Part shown: one piece after another, positions 43,179 to 51,944 of the stretch
Layout of the letters: the number at the start of each line of letters is the position of its first letter
How positions within the stretch are numbered: the first letter of the stretch is position 1
Assembly (NCBI RefSeq): GCF_000172175.1
Contig: NZ_ABJL02000007.1
Location: forward strand, 682,001-746,000
Reading direction: 5' to 3'
Origin: Bacteroides intestinalis DSM 17393
Lineage (GTDB): Bacteria > Bacteroidota > Bacteroidia > Bacteroidales > Bacteroidaceae
Length of the DNA stretch: 64,000 nt
Notes under the pieces: generated by a model
Databases searched by the model: none
What the model saw: the letters and a program-made list of their open reading frames with translations, nothing else
Told to the model about the DNA's origin: nothing
Translations under genes and position numbers: made by a program

Positions 43179-43306
43179 GCGGAAAAGATTTATTTCGTTC
43201 GTACGATTGTGCTTTCTTTCCGTATGATTTTTAGATTCCGATTCTGTGTTTTATGCGAATTTTGTCTTGTTCCTTTATTTAGTAATATATAAATCTAATG
43301 TATTAA

Positions 43307-46300
43307 ATGAAAAACTGTTGTTTTAAACTAATCTTATCGGTTGTATTTCTATTGATTATGACCGATGTACATGCGCAGAACGTGCGGGTAACAGGTGTTG
43401 TGTCTGATACGCAAGGTCCGTTGATTGGCGTGAATGTTCGCGTGAAAGATTCTGCAACTGGTGTGATTACCGATATAAACGGTAAATATTCTCTTGAGGT
43501 ACCTTCGAATTCTACACTTGTGTTTTCGTATATCGGTTATCTGAACCAAGAGCATAAGGTAGGTAATAAAGGTGTTATTAATGTAGTCATGGTAGAGGAT
43601 ACCAAACAACTGGAAGAAGTTGTAGTCGTGGGCTATGGCTATCAGCGGAAAAGTGATGTCGCTACTTCTGTCGCTTCGGTTAAGACGGATGAACTGAAAA
43701 GTTACCCGGCAGGAAACGTAGCTGATATGCTTCGTGGACGCGTGGCCGGTGTTAATGTAACAAGTTCGTCGGGAAGGCCGGGTTCCAATCCTAATATTAC
43801 GGTTCGTGGTAACCGTTCTATCAGTGCATCCAATACTCCTTTGTATGTTATCGATGGTTCTATCTCAGACAGTGAAGAATTCAGTACGCTGAGTGCGGAG
43901 AACATCGAGTCCATCGAGATTCTGAAAGATGCCGCTTCGCAGGCTATCTACGGTGCCCGTGCCAGCGATGGTGTTATCTTGGTGACAACGAAACGTGGTA
44001 GCCAGGGTAAGATGGAGGTAAGTTACAACGGATATGTAGGTATACAGTCTTTATGGCGCAACTTTGATTTCTACTCACCCGAAGAATATGTAATGTTACG
44101 GCGTGAAGCAAAAGCCAATGATAAAGGTGTGATTGATGCACGCGAAATATCCATTGCCGAAGCCTTGGGAGATGATGTCATGCAGCAAGTGTGGGCAAGC
44201 GGACAATTTATAGATTGGGAGAAAGAGATGTTGAAGAATGCACTCTATCACAATCATGACGTAACATTGCGTGGCGGAAATGATAAGATACGGATGGCTG
44301 CCGGTGTCAATTACTTCGATCAGGACGGAATGGTAACTACAGGTTCTGGTTATCAGAAGGCGGCTTTTCGCCTGAATGTGGATTATAACATTAATAAGTG
44401 GATTAGCCTTGGTGTAAACTCGTCTTATGCTCTTACCAAATCCGATCGTGAAGACGGTAGTTTCAGCGAGTTTATCACCCGTACTCCGATTGCACAGATT
44501 TATAATGAAGATGGTAGCTATTCACGCTATATTAATTCTAATAATGATGTCAACCCGTTCTATAGAGCGGAAAACTATAAGCGTGAGATTTCCACCAATA
44601 GTTACCGTTTGAATGTCTTTCTGGAGTTGAAGCCTTTCAAAGGGTTCAATTACCGCCTGAATACATCGTTCTATAACAGAGAACAGGAAGATGGCGAAGC
44701 AAAAGGAGTGAATTATCCGGGTGGTGGAGCTACGGCTAAACTGACTGACAGGGAAGACAGAAGTTATCTGATTGAGAACATCTTTACATACAATGTCCCT
44801 ATTAAAGACCAGAAGCATAAACTGACGATTACCGCAGTACAGTCTGTTGACCATAAGCAGACAAAGCAGTTGGGCTATGCTACCGACCAATTACCGGTGG
44901 ATATGGATTGGAACTTCATAGCAAACGGACAGTTTACAGGTTCTCCCATACGCTCCTTTACCGAGAATAACCTGGTTTCTTTCATGGGACGTGCTTCTTA
45001 TATCCTGATGGATAGATATATTATGAATGTTGCAGTCAGAAGAGACGGTTCCAGTCGTTTCGGAAAAAATAACAAATGGGGTACATTCCCGTCTGTTGCC
45101 CTTGCATGGCGTGTGAACCAGGAGAAGTTCCTTCAGAATGCAACCTGGATCGATAATCTGAAACTACGCTTGAGTTATGGTATTGTAGGTAATCAGAACG
45201 GTATCGGTAATTATACAACTCTTGGTCTGACTGACAAACTCAGATATGAGTTTGGTGATAATTCCTATATGGGTTATCTTCCCGGAGCAGAACTTACCAA
45301 TCCTAACCTGAAGTGGGAACAATCCAGAACCGTCAACATGGGCTTGGATTTTGGTTTGTTCCGAAACAGACTGTCGGGTACCATTGAGTATTATAAAACC
45401 CGGACTACCGATTTGCTTGTTTATCGTGGATTGAATTCAGCCTTAGGTTACGAAAAGATGCTTGATAATCTGGGAGAAACGAAGTCGAGCGGTATTGATA
45501 TCAGTGTTAGCGGTGACGTGATTCGTACGAAAGATTTCACATGGAGCCTAGGAGCTAACTTTAGTCAATACTCCAATGAGATCGTTAAGATTGACGATCA
45601 GGTGGATGAGAATGGAAAACCGTTGAGCCAGCCTGGAAATAACTGGTTTGTAGGTAAACCTATCAATGTATATTACAATTATGAACCGGACGGTATTTAT
45701 CAATACACTGATTTTGATATTACCCGTGATGCTTATGGCAAACTGACATATACCTTAAAACCAACCATTGATACGGATGGAGACGGTATACCCGACAAAG
45801 TTCTGGTACGTCAGGATGCAGTGGCGCCGGGTTCTGTGAAAGTGAAAGACCTGAATGGTGACGGGAAGATTACGGCAGACGACCGTACACCCATCTCCAA
45901 AGACCCGGACTTTACCCTGTCATTGAACACAAGTCTTAAATGGAAAGGCTTCGACTTCTTTATGGATTGGTATGGAGTATCCGGACGCAAGATTCAGAAT
46001 GCCTATCTGTCGGATGCAAACAGTGGTGGTTCATTACAGGGAAAATTGAACGGTGTGAAGGTGAATTACTGGACTCCGTTTAATCCTTCAAATGACTTCC
46101 CACGTCCTACCCATAATTCGAATGTGACGTATCAGAGTGCCTTGGCCATACAAGATGCCTCTTACATCCGTTTGCGTACTTTGCAACTGGGATATACATT
46201 CCCCACCGCTTGGATTAAGAAAATCCAGCTTCAAAAGTTAAGAGTATATGCAACCGCTACGAATCTTCTTACGTTCACAGACTTCCTGTCGTATAGCCCG

Positions 46301-46366
46301 GAGTTGACTCCCGGTGCATATCCTGAGTCAAGACAGTTTGTGTTTGGAGTAAATTTGTCATTCTAA
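43307..46366 (+). CDS. SusC-like TonB-dependent glycan transporter
   Basis: Outer-membrane importer of 1019 residues with signal peptide, carboxypeptidase-D-like regulatory domain (about 25-100), plug domain (about 110-230; VVVGYGYQ, LRGRVAGVNV and SRPGSNPN-like GRPGSNPNITVRG) and a 22-strand barrel ending in Phe (LSF). It has no N-terminal anti-sigma-interacting STN domain, consistent with control by the HTCS. It pairs with the SusD-like gene 18 bases downstream to import oligosaccharides. Confidence 0.96.
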   Translation: MKNCCFKLILSVVFLLIMTDVHAQNVRVTGVVSDTQGPLIGVNVRVKDSATGVITDINGKYSLEVPSNSTLVFSYIGYLNQEHKVGNKGVINVVMVEDTKQLEEVVVVGYGYQRKSDVATSVASVKTDELKSYPAGNVADMLRGRVAGVNVTSSSGRPGSNPNITVRGNRSISASNTPLYVIDGSISDSEEFSTLSAENIESIEILKDAASQAIYGARASDGVILVTTKRGSQGKMEVSYNGYVGIQSLWRNFDFYSPEEYVMLRREAKANDKGVIDAREISIAEALGDDVMQQVWASGQFIDWEKEMLKNALYHNHDVTLRGGNDKIRMAAGVNYFDQDGMVTTGSGYQKAAFRLNVDYNINKWISLGVNSSYALTKSDREDGSFSEFITRTPIAQIYNEDGSYSRYINSNNDVNPFYRAENYKREISTNSYRLNVFLELKPFKGFNYRLNTSFYNREQEDGEAKGVNYPGGGATAKLTDREDRSYLIENIFTYNVPIKDQKHKLTITAVQSVDHKQTKQLGYATDQLPVDMDWNFIANGQFTGSPIRSFTENNLVSFMGRASYILMDRYIMNVAVRRDGSSRFGKNNKWGTFPSVALAWRVNQEKFLQNATWIDNLKLRLSYGIVGNQNGIGNYTTLGLTDKLRYEFGDNSYMGYLPGAELTNPNLKWEQSRTVNMGLDFGLFRNRLSGTIEYYKTRTTDLLVYRGLNSALGYEKMLDNLGETKSSGIDISVSGDVIRTKDFTWSLGANFSQYSNEIVKIDDQVDENGKPLSQPGNNWFVGKPINVYYNYEPDGIYQYTDFDITRDAYGKLTYTLKPTIDTDGDGIPDKVLVRQDAVAPGSVKVKDLNGDGKITADDRTPISKDPDFTLSLNTSLKWKGFDFFMDWYGVSGRKIQNAYLSDANSGGSLQGKLNGVKVNYWTPFNPSNDFPRPTHNSNVTYQSALAIQDASYIRLRTLQLGYTFPTAWIKKIQLQKLRVYATATNLLTFTDFLSYSPELTPGAYPESRQFVFGVNLSF

Positions 46367-46384
46367 TTATTAAAGACCGAAAAA

Positions 46385-47989
46385 ATGAAGAAAAGATTAT
46401 ATATAGCAGCTTTAGCAATTGCAGCAATTGCGACGTTGCCTTCCTGTGAAGACTTTCTTAATCCTGAATCGAAGACAGACATCACTTACAACTATCTGAT
46501 AAGTACTCCCGATGGTCTGAGCCGCGCCGTGATAGGATTATACAATATGGAGAGACAGATAGCCAATGGAGATGGAGGTAACCTGTACGTTGTAAATATG
46601 TGCGACTATAATACGGACATCATGGTATTCCGTGCCGGAACCAGTGCAGCTATTGCCCGTCTCAATACGCTATTGCCTAACAATAGTGATATCGAATCAT
46701 TCTGGACACACCATTATTCCATTATTGGTAAAGCCAATGAAATCATTGTAAGCGCCGAGAACTTGGGGCTTGATGACGAAGTTGTCCATAAAGCATGGGC
46801 TGAGGCTAAGTTCTTCCGCGGGCATGCATACTTTGAGCTATGGAAACGTTTTGAACGTCTCTATCTGAATACACTTCCTACTACGGTAGATAATCTGGTG
46901 CGTGACTATAAACCGGCATCTACGGAAGAAATATTCAATCAGATTAAAGGTGACCTGGAAGATGCAATAGCCACTCTTGCCTGGGACATTCCGAATAAGG
47001 ACTATGGCCGTATCACTAAGGCGGTTGCCAAACATGTGAGAGCGCAGGTAGCCATGTGGGAAAAGGACTATGATAAAGCAATAAAAGAGTGTGAAGATAT
47101 CTTCAGGGATGGCACGATGTACTCCATGATGCCGAAGACGGAAGATGTTTTCAGCGGGGCGGACCTGCGTAACTCCGAAGTGCTGTGGTCCTACCAATTC
47201 TCAGAGAACCTGGGAGGTGGTGGAAGCGGTACTCCATTGATGGGACACCGTCTTGCCATTATTACCACTACCCGCTATCAGTCTAATGCCGGATGTACCT
47301 TTGAAGCAGCTCAGGGTGGTTACGGTTGGGGACGTGTTTATCCGAATACTTACTTATTCGGTCTGTATGATAAGGAAAAGGACACTCGCTATGAAAAGCT
47401 CTTCATCCACAAGTTCTATTACAATGATCCCACTAATGCCAATTATGGCAAAGAGATACCAGCCGATTTGTATGGCAGTTCTGCCGGATACCTAGAGAAA
47501 CTGCATCCGATGTCAAAGAAGCATTTTGACCAATGGACCAATACTACACAGCCTGACAGGACTTCCAGTTTCAAAGACCTGATCGTTTACCGTTTGGCAG
47601 AGACCTACCTGATGTGTTGTGAGGCTTACTTCCATCGCGACGGCGGTTCGAGTTCCGAAGCCATCGAATACTATAACAAGACGTGGAGCAGGGCAGGTAA
47701 TGCTCGTGAGAACGGTCCGCTTACCCTTGATATGATTCTGGATGAATATGCCCGTGAGCTGCATTTCGAAGGAGTACGCTGGCCATTGCTGAAACGTCTT
47801 GGACTTCTCTACGACCGGGCTCGTGAACACTCGGGCGACTTGAAGTCGGAAGACCCGTATCTGGATACCGATTATGCCTTGTGTCGTGATTACTTCGTGA
47901 AAGGCAAACACGAAATATGGCCTATACCACAGAAGCAGATAGACCTGATGGGAGCAGAAAACTTCCCGCAGAGCGATCCGTGGAAATAG
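46385..47989 (+). CDS. SusD-like outer-membrane glycan-binding lipoprotein
   Basis: RagB/SusD lipoprotein of 534 residues, signal peptide with Cys at about 21 (PSCEDFLNP). TPR-like helices dominate, with the usual late motif RLAETYLMCCEAYF and the C-terminal LKRLGLLYDR...WPIPQKQIDLM segment. It caps the SusC barrel and delivers glycans. The gene follows susC by 18 bases. Confidence 0.96.
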   Translation: MKKRLYIAALAIAAIATLPSCEDFLNPESKTDITYNYLISTPDGLSRAVIGLYNMERQIANGDGGNLYVVNMCDYNTDIMVFRAGTSAAIARLNTLLPNNSDIESFWTHHYSIIGKANEIIVSAENLGLDDEVVHKAWAEAKFFRGHAYFELWKRFERLYLNTLPTTVDNLVRDYKPASTEEIFNQIKGDLEDAIATLAWDIPNKDYGRITKAVAKHVRAQVAMWEKDYDKAIKECEDIFRDGTMYSMMPKTEDVFSGADLRNSEVLWSYQFSENLGGGGSGTPLMGHRLAIITTTRYQSNAGCTFEAAQGGYGWGRVYPNTYLFGLYDKEKDTRYEKLFIHKFYYNDPTNANYGKEIPADLYGSSAGYLEKLHPMSKKHFDQWTNTTQPDRTSSFKDLIVYRLAETYLMCCEAYFHRDGGSSSEAIEYYNKTWSRAGNARENGPLTLDMILDEYARELHFEGVRWPLLKRLGLLYDRAREHSGDLKSEDPYLDTDYALCRDYFVKGKHEIWPIPQKQIDLMGAENFPQSDPWK

Positions 47990-48031
47990 GAGAGTTGACT
48001 TTAAATTATAAATTAAAAACAGAATCATAAT

Positions 48032-49852
48032 ATGAAAAAACTAACTCTGGTTTCATTGATTTTGAGTATGATACTGATTTCATGTAAAGAGCGTGGGGAA
48101 GTGCGTATCATGCCGGAATTTAATTATGACCAAACCACTATAAACATATCGAAGAATGAAGGTTCTTCTGTAACGGCTCTTATTTATACGACGGAGGGTG
48201 AGGTTACCGCCGAGTATACGGCAGACTGGCTCTCGGTAGATGTGAATCCGAAACGTGCCATTTATAAAGCTACGGCTGCCAATGAAACAGGTGAACCGCG
48301 TTCGACTGTCGTGAAGCTGGTTTCCGGAGAGTTCTCTGTAGACGTAACAGTGACTCAATCAGATAAAGATGCTTCGGAAGAGAAGGCATTGAAAGTGGGA
48401 CAAGTGACAGAAGACGGACTCGGTATGATATTCTGGGTTGACCCGTCTGATCCGGAATCCGGAAAGGCTATCTCACTGGAACGTTGGGGCGGCAATCCGT
48501 ATGAAGCATCTATCATGCCACATGGTGCTCTGTCAGCAGTAGACGGCCCGGCGAATACAGCCCTGTTTGTAAATGCAGGCCCTAATGATGCTGCCGCCTT
48601 GTGTACAGCATTGGGAGAGGGTTGGTATTTACCGGCATCCAATGAATTGCTCGATTTGTTTGACGCATACAATGGTATCGGGCATGAAGATCCGGCATTC
48701 ACCAATGCAGTGCCTGCCAATATCAGCGATACGGAAAAAGCGGCCCGTGCCATGTTCGACCAGTACTTGACCGATTTGGGTGGAGCTGTTATAAATGCAG
48801 CGGCTGATACAGGTAATGGTGAAAGCTACTGGGCAAGTACGGAAAGTGAAGATGGGCAGAAAGCAAGATACGTCCGCTTCGGTAAGTATGGATTTGACTT
48901 TGGTGCCAAGACAGGTACAAGCCGCTTCGTACGTGCCATGAAAGTGATAGGTAACTATAAGTTCCCCGAAGAACCTGCGACACTGACCGTTACCCCTACC
49001 CAGGTTGGACTGACCAGTGAAGCCGGTGCCACGGCAGAGTCTACCGTAACTACGAATAAGAGTTCATATACGGTAACCATTGAAGGTGATGGCTCCACAT
49101 GGCTTTCTGTAAGCAAGGCAGAAAACAAGATTACATTCACCGCTTTGTCGGAGAATACCACGGATGGTTCGCGTACGGCGACTGTGACCGTCGTAGCCGG
49201 TTCCGGTGAAGGCCAGGCTACGGCTACCATTACCGTAAGCCAGCAGAAAGCTATAGCTGTGGAACCTTTCAAGATAGGCGAGTATGTGACGAAAGATGGG
49301 GATACGGAACTTGCTGAAGGCGGTATTGTGTTCTGGGTGGACCCGGCAGATCCTTCCAAAGCCAAGATCGTATCTTTGAAACGAGAGAGCCTGAAGTGGA
49401 CGAACGGTTTTGCAGAAGGTTTTGGGGTAACGGACGGTGAAAATGGATATGCCAATACGCAGACTATAGCGCAGAGTGAACATGCAGCGGATATTCCGGC
49501 TATACAATATTGCAAGGAGAGAGGAGAAGGTTGGTATTGGCCGGCAAGAGACGAGCTGATAGCCTTGTATGATGCCTACAACGGAAATCATAGTTCAAGT
49601 TTGCTTCCCGGTCAGCTTCCGGCGGAAGAACAGGCTGCACGTGCTGCATTCGATAAGGTCTTCACCGATCATGGCGGCATTCTCCTGAATACAATGGGGG
49701 ATACGGAAAACGGTGACAGTTATTGGGCAAGTACGGAGACTACCGACGGTAAGAAAGCTTGTTATATACGTTTTGGTAAATATGTCAGTACTAATAACGC
49801 CAAGACCGGAAGTGCGCGTTATGTTCGTTGTGTGAGAAGTGTTTCCAAATAA
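48032..49852 (+). CDS. Putative surface glycan-binding lipoprotein, BACON and DUF1566-like repeats
   Basis: Lipoprotein of 606 residues (Cys at about 18, LISCKERG) in the SusE/SGBP position right after SusD. It is an internal duplication: BACON-like sandwich (about 30-110), a DUF1566/Lcl-C-like module (about 120-310; GEGWYLPASNELLDLFDAYNG and ESYWASTES), a second BACON (about 315-410), and a second DUF1566-like module (about 420-606; GEGWYWPARDELIALYDAYNG and DSYWASTET). BACON domains often act as spacers holding binding modules off the surface; the DUF1566-like modules are the likely glycan contacts. The assignment to binding is from position and architecture, not from known residues. Confidence 0.8.
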   Translation: MKKLTLVSLILSMILISCKERGEVRIMPEFNYDQTTINISKNEGSSVTALIYTTEGEVTAEYTADWLSVDVNPKRAIYKATAANETGEPRSTVVKLVSGEFSVDVTVTQSDKDASEEKALKVGQVTEDGLGMIFWVDPSDPESGKAISLERWGGNPYEASIMPHGALSAVDGPANTALFVNAGPNDAAALCTALGEGWYLPASNELLDLFDAYNGIGHEDPAFTNAVPANISDTEKAARAMFDQYLTDLGGAVINAAADTGNGESYWASTESEDGQKARYVRFGKYGFDFGAKTGTSRFVRAMKVIGNYKFPEEPATLTVTPTQVGLTSEAGATAESTVTTNKSSYTVTIEGDGSTWLSVSKAENKITFTALSENTTDGSRTATVTVVAGSGEGQATATITVSQQKAIAVEPFKIGEYVTKDGDTELAEGGIVFWVDPADPSKAKIVSLKRESLKWTNGFAEGFGVTDGENGYANTQTIAQSEHAADIPAIQYCKERGEGWYWPARDELIALYDAYNGNHSSSLLPGQLPAEEQAARAAFDKVFTDHGGILLNTMGDTENGDSYWASTETTDGKKACYIRFGKYVSTNNAKTGSARYVRCVRSVSK

Positions 49853-49872
49853 AATCTTTAAAGGCAAATATC

Positions 49873-51423
49873 ATGAAAATAAAATCATTTTATATAACGG
49901 CATCCTTTGCGTGTCTGTTTATGTTGACTTCATGTGTAGACTATGAAGTGAAAGATCCTAACTTCATGCCGCCGGACGTTGTTCTGGACGAAGGTGACGA
50001 CGATGAAATTATAGAGGGGTTGCCGACTCCCGGAGAAATGCAGGCTTACAGTCCTTCACTTCTGGGTAAACCGTATCGTCCGATCAAAGTGAAATATTCG
50101 AGCCAGTTTCCACCGGTTGCCAGTTGGACTGAAGCAAATACCCGCATCGTGGCTTATATGGGCGAGTATAAGCCAAGCATAAAAACAGAGAGTGACTACA
50201 AGGCTATCACCAATAAATATGGTAGCCTTACCACAGGTGCCAAGCAACAAGCCACAGGACGCTTTTATGTGAAGAAAGTCAACGGTCGTTGGTGGATTAT
50301 CGATCCCGAGGGATATCCTCACTATGAAAGAAGTGTGACTTCCCTCAGGTATGGTTCTTCTTCGCGTAATAAGGAAGCTTGGAACAAGCGTTTTGGCAAT
50401 GATAATATGTGGTTATCGAAGACGCAGGCAGAACTGGCCTCTATCGGCTTTCATGGCACCGGTGCTTTTTGTACCAATACATATAGTAAAATTCAGGCGC
50501 ATAATCAAAGTAATCCCAATGCACCTATGACTCTTGCACCTTCGTTTGGCTTCCTCAGCCAGTTTAGATCGCAGAATGGGCATGCCTATCCAGGAAATAC
50601 TTCTGATAATGAATTGGGGCTTGTGTTGTACAGTGATTGGGCGGACTTCTGTAAATCTTATATCCGTTCGGCTATGGCGTCTTATTTGAATGATGCAAAT
50701 GTATTGGGATTCTTTTCGGACAATGAGATAAATTTCTCTTCACAGAATTCAAGAATTCTGGACCGTTTTCTGAAACTGACAGACCGGACGGATATCGCTT
50801 ATCTGGAAGCTAAGAAGTTTATGGAAGAGAAAAATGCAACAAGTGTGACCGATAACCTGAATAGTGAGTTTGCCGGCAGGTTGGCCGAACTCTATTACAA
50901 GGGAGTTAAGGAAGCCATCAAGGAGATTGATCCGGGAATGATGTATCTGGGAACCCGTCTGCATGGAACACCGAAATATCTGCAACATGTGGTGGCTGCT
51001 GCGGGCAAGTATTGTGATATCATCTCTATCAATTACTATAGTCGTTGGAGTCCGGAGCTGACTACCTATGTGAAGCAGTGGGGTGAAGATTGGGCGGATG
51101 CTCCCTTTATGGTTACTGAGTTTTATACAAAAGGTGTGGAAGATTCTGACCTGAACAACCAGTCGGGTGCCGGATTCTCTGTTCCCACTCAGAATGACAG
51201 GGCGTACGCATACCAGCATTTCACTTTGGGTTTGTTGGAAGCCAAGAACTGTGTCGGCTGGCATTGGTTCAAGTATCAGGATGATGATGGTACGGATAAT
51301 AGCAGTAAGCCCGCTAATAAAGGGGTGTATGACAACTATTACGAGATGTACCCCTATCTGAGTAAGTTCATGAAGGAAGTGAATTACAATGTTTACAACC
51401 TTATTGAGTATTTTGATAAATAA
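49873..51423 (+). CDS. GH50-like (agarase-type) surface lipoprotein glycosidase
   Basis: Lipoprotein of 516 residues from the ATG at 49873 (the ORF extends upstream into the previous gene). Cys about 22 in LTSCVDYE, followed by an acidic run (DEGDDDEIIEG), as in surface-exported Bacteroides lipoproteins. The core starts with NGRWWIIDPEGYPHYERSV, typical of agarase-type GH50 and related clan GH-A barrels. Candidate catalytic residues are Glu285 (SDNE) and Glu416 (VTEF). As a surface lipoprotein right after the SusCD and SGBP genes, it is the best candidate for the initial endo-cleavage of the target polymer. Family call uncertain. Confidence 0.65.
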   Translation: MKIKSFYITASFACLFMLTSCVDYEVKDPNFMPPDVVLDEGDDDEIIEGLPTPGEMQAYSPSLLGKPYRPIKVKYSSQFPPVASWTEANTRIVAYMGEYKPSIKTESDYKAITNKYGSLTTGAKQQATGRFYVKKVNGRWWIIDPEGYPHYERSVTSLRYGSSSRNKEAWNKRFGNDNMWLSKTQAELASIGFHGTGAFCTNTYSKIQAHNQSNPNAPMTLAPSFGFLSQFRSQNGHAYPGNTSDNELGLVLYSDWADFCKSYIRSAMASYLNDANVLGFFSDNEINFSSQNSRILDRFLKLTDRTDIAYLEAKKFMEEKNATSVTDNLNSEFAGRLAELYYKGVKEAIKEIDPGMMYLGTRLHGTPKYLQHVVAAAGKYCDIISINYYSRWSPELTTYVKQWGEDWADAPFMVTEFYTKGVEDSDLNNQSGAGFSVPTQNDRAYAYQHFTLGLLEAKNCVGWHWFKYQDDDGTDNSSKPANKGVYDNYYEMYPYLSKFMKEVNYNVYNLIEYFDK

Positions 51424-51459
51424 ACAGATTTATCAGATTGACATTTTGCATTTCTAAAG

Positions 51460-51489
51460 CCCCGGGAGTCTCTGCTTCGCAGCCCGGGG
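51460..51489 (+). terminator. GC-rich hairpin after the GH50-like gene
   Basis: CCCCGGG (51460-51466) pairs with CCCGGGG (51483-51489), with an inner CTGC-TTC-GCAG stem. It is 37 bases after the stop. No T tract follows, so it may stabilise or process the upstream transcript instead of ending it. The stretch 51490-51615 that follows holds no gene or other clear element. Confidence 0.5.
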
Positions 51490-51615
51490 AGAGGAGGCTT
51501 GCAAATTCGCGAATGAAAATCTATATTTGTCAGATTATGAGTTGGATATATAAATACGTACAACTCTAAAAAACGGGAAATAGCTTGTTCGGGCTCTTTG
51601 ACTATAAGGCTTTTG

Positions 51616-51743
51616 CAGAATGTATGCTTCTTTGGTACAGAAACTATATACCTAATGTGCAGGAACTATATATCTGACGCGTTGGAACTATATATCTGAT
51701 ACGTCAGAACTATAGATGCAATCTGCAGAATATAGAGTTCCTG
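51616..51743. repeat. 22-bp-pitch array, word CAGRAACTATAT (6 units)
   Basis: Six 18-bp units start at 51616, 51638, 51660, 51682, 51704 and 51726, exactly 22 bases apart. AACTATA is present at 51642, 51664, 51686 and 51708. The last unit, CAGAATATAGAGTTCCTG, shows the word inverted in its right half (TTCCTG against CAGGAA), so the consensus is a degenerate inverted repeat. A possible seventh unit starts at 51748 (TAGAATATG). It lies in the 521-base gap between the GH50-like and GH88 genes of the PUL. Function unknown. Confidence 0.85.
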
Positions 51744-51944
51744 TACATAGAATATGTATAACGGGTGTATATTATGCAATATTCCGCATTTATATTCAAA
51801 CCCAAGAGGCATTGACAGTCTGTTTGGTTTTTCCGGATAAAATGCGTTGTAAGGTAAAAGCCTGTTTCCCTCTCTTTTTGTAAAGACAAATAGGAAATTC
51901 AGGTATTATAAGAAATAAAATAATAAGTATAAACCTTTAAAAGG

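Noticed and set aside
43193..43229. Possible two-unit array upstream of susC (CGTACGATT and CGTATGATT)
   Set aside because: Two copies at a 21-base step are too few to separate from chance in AT-rich DNA.
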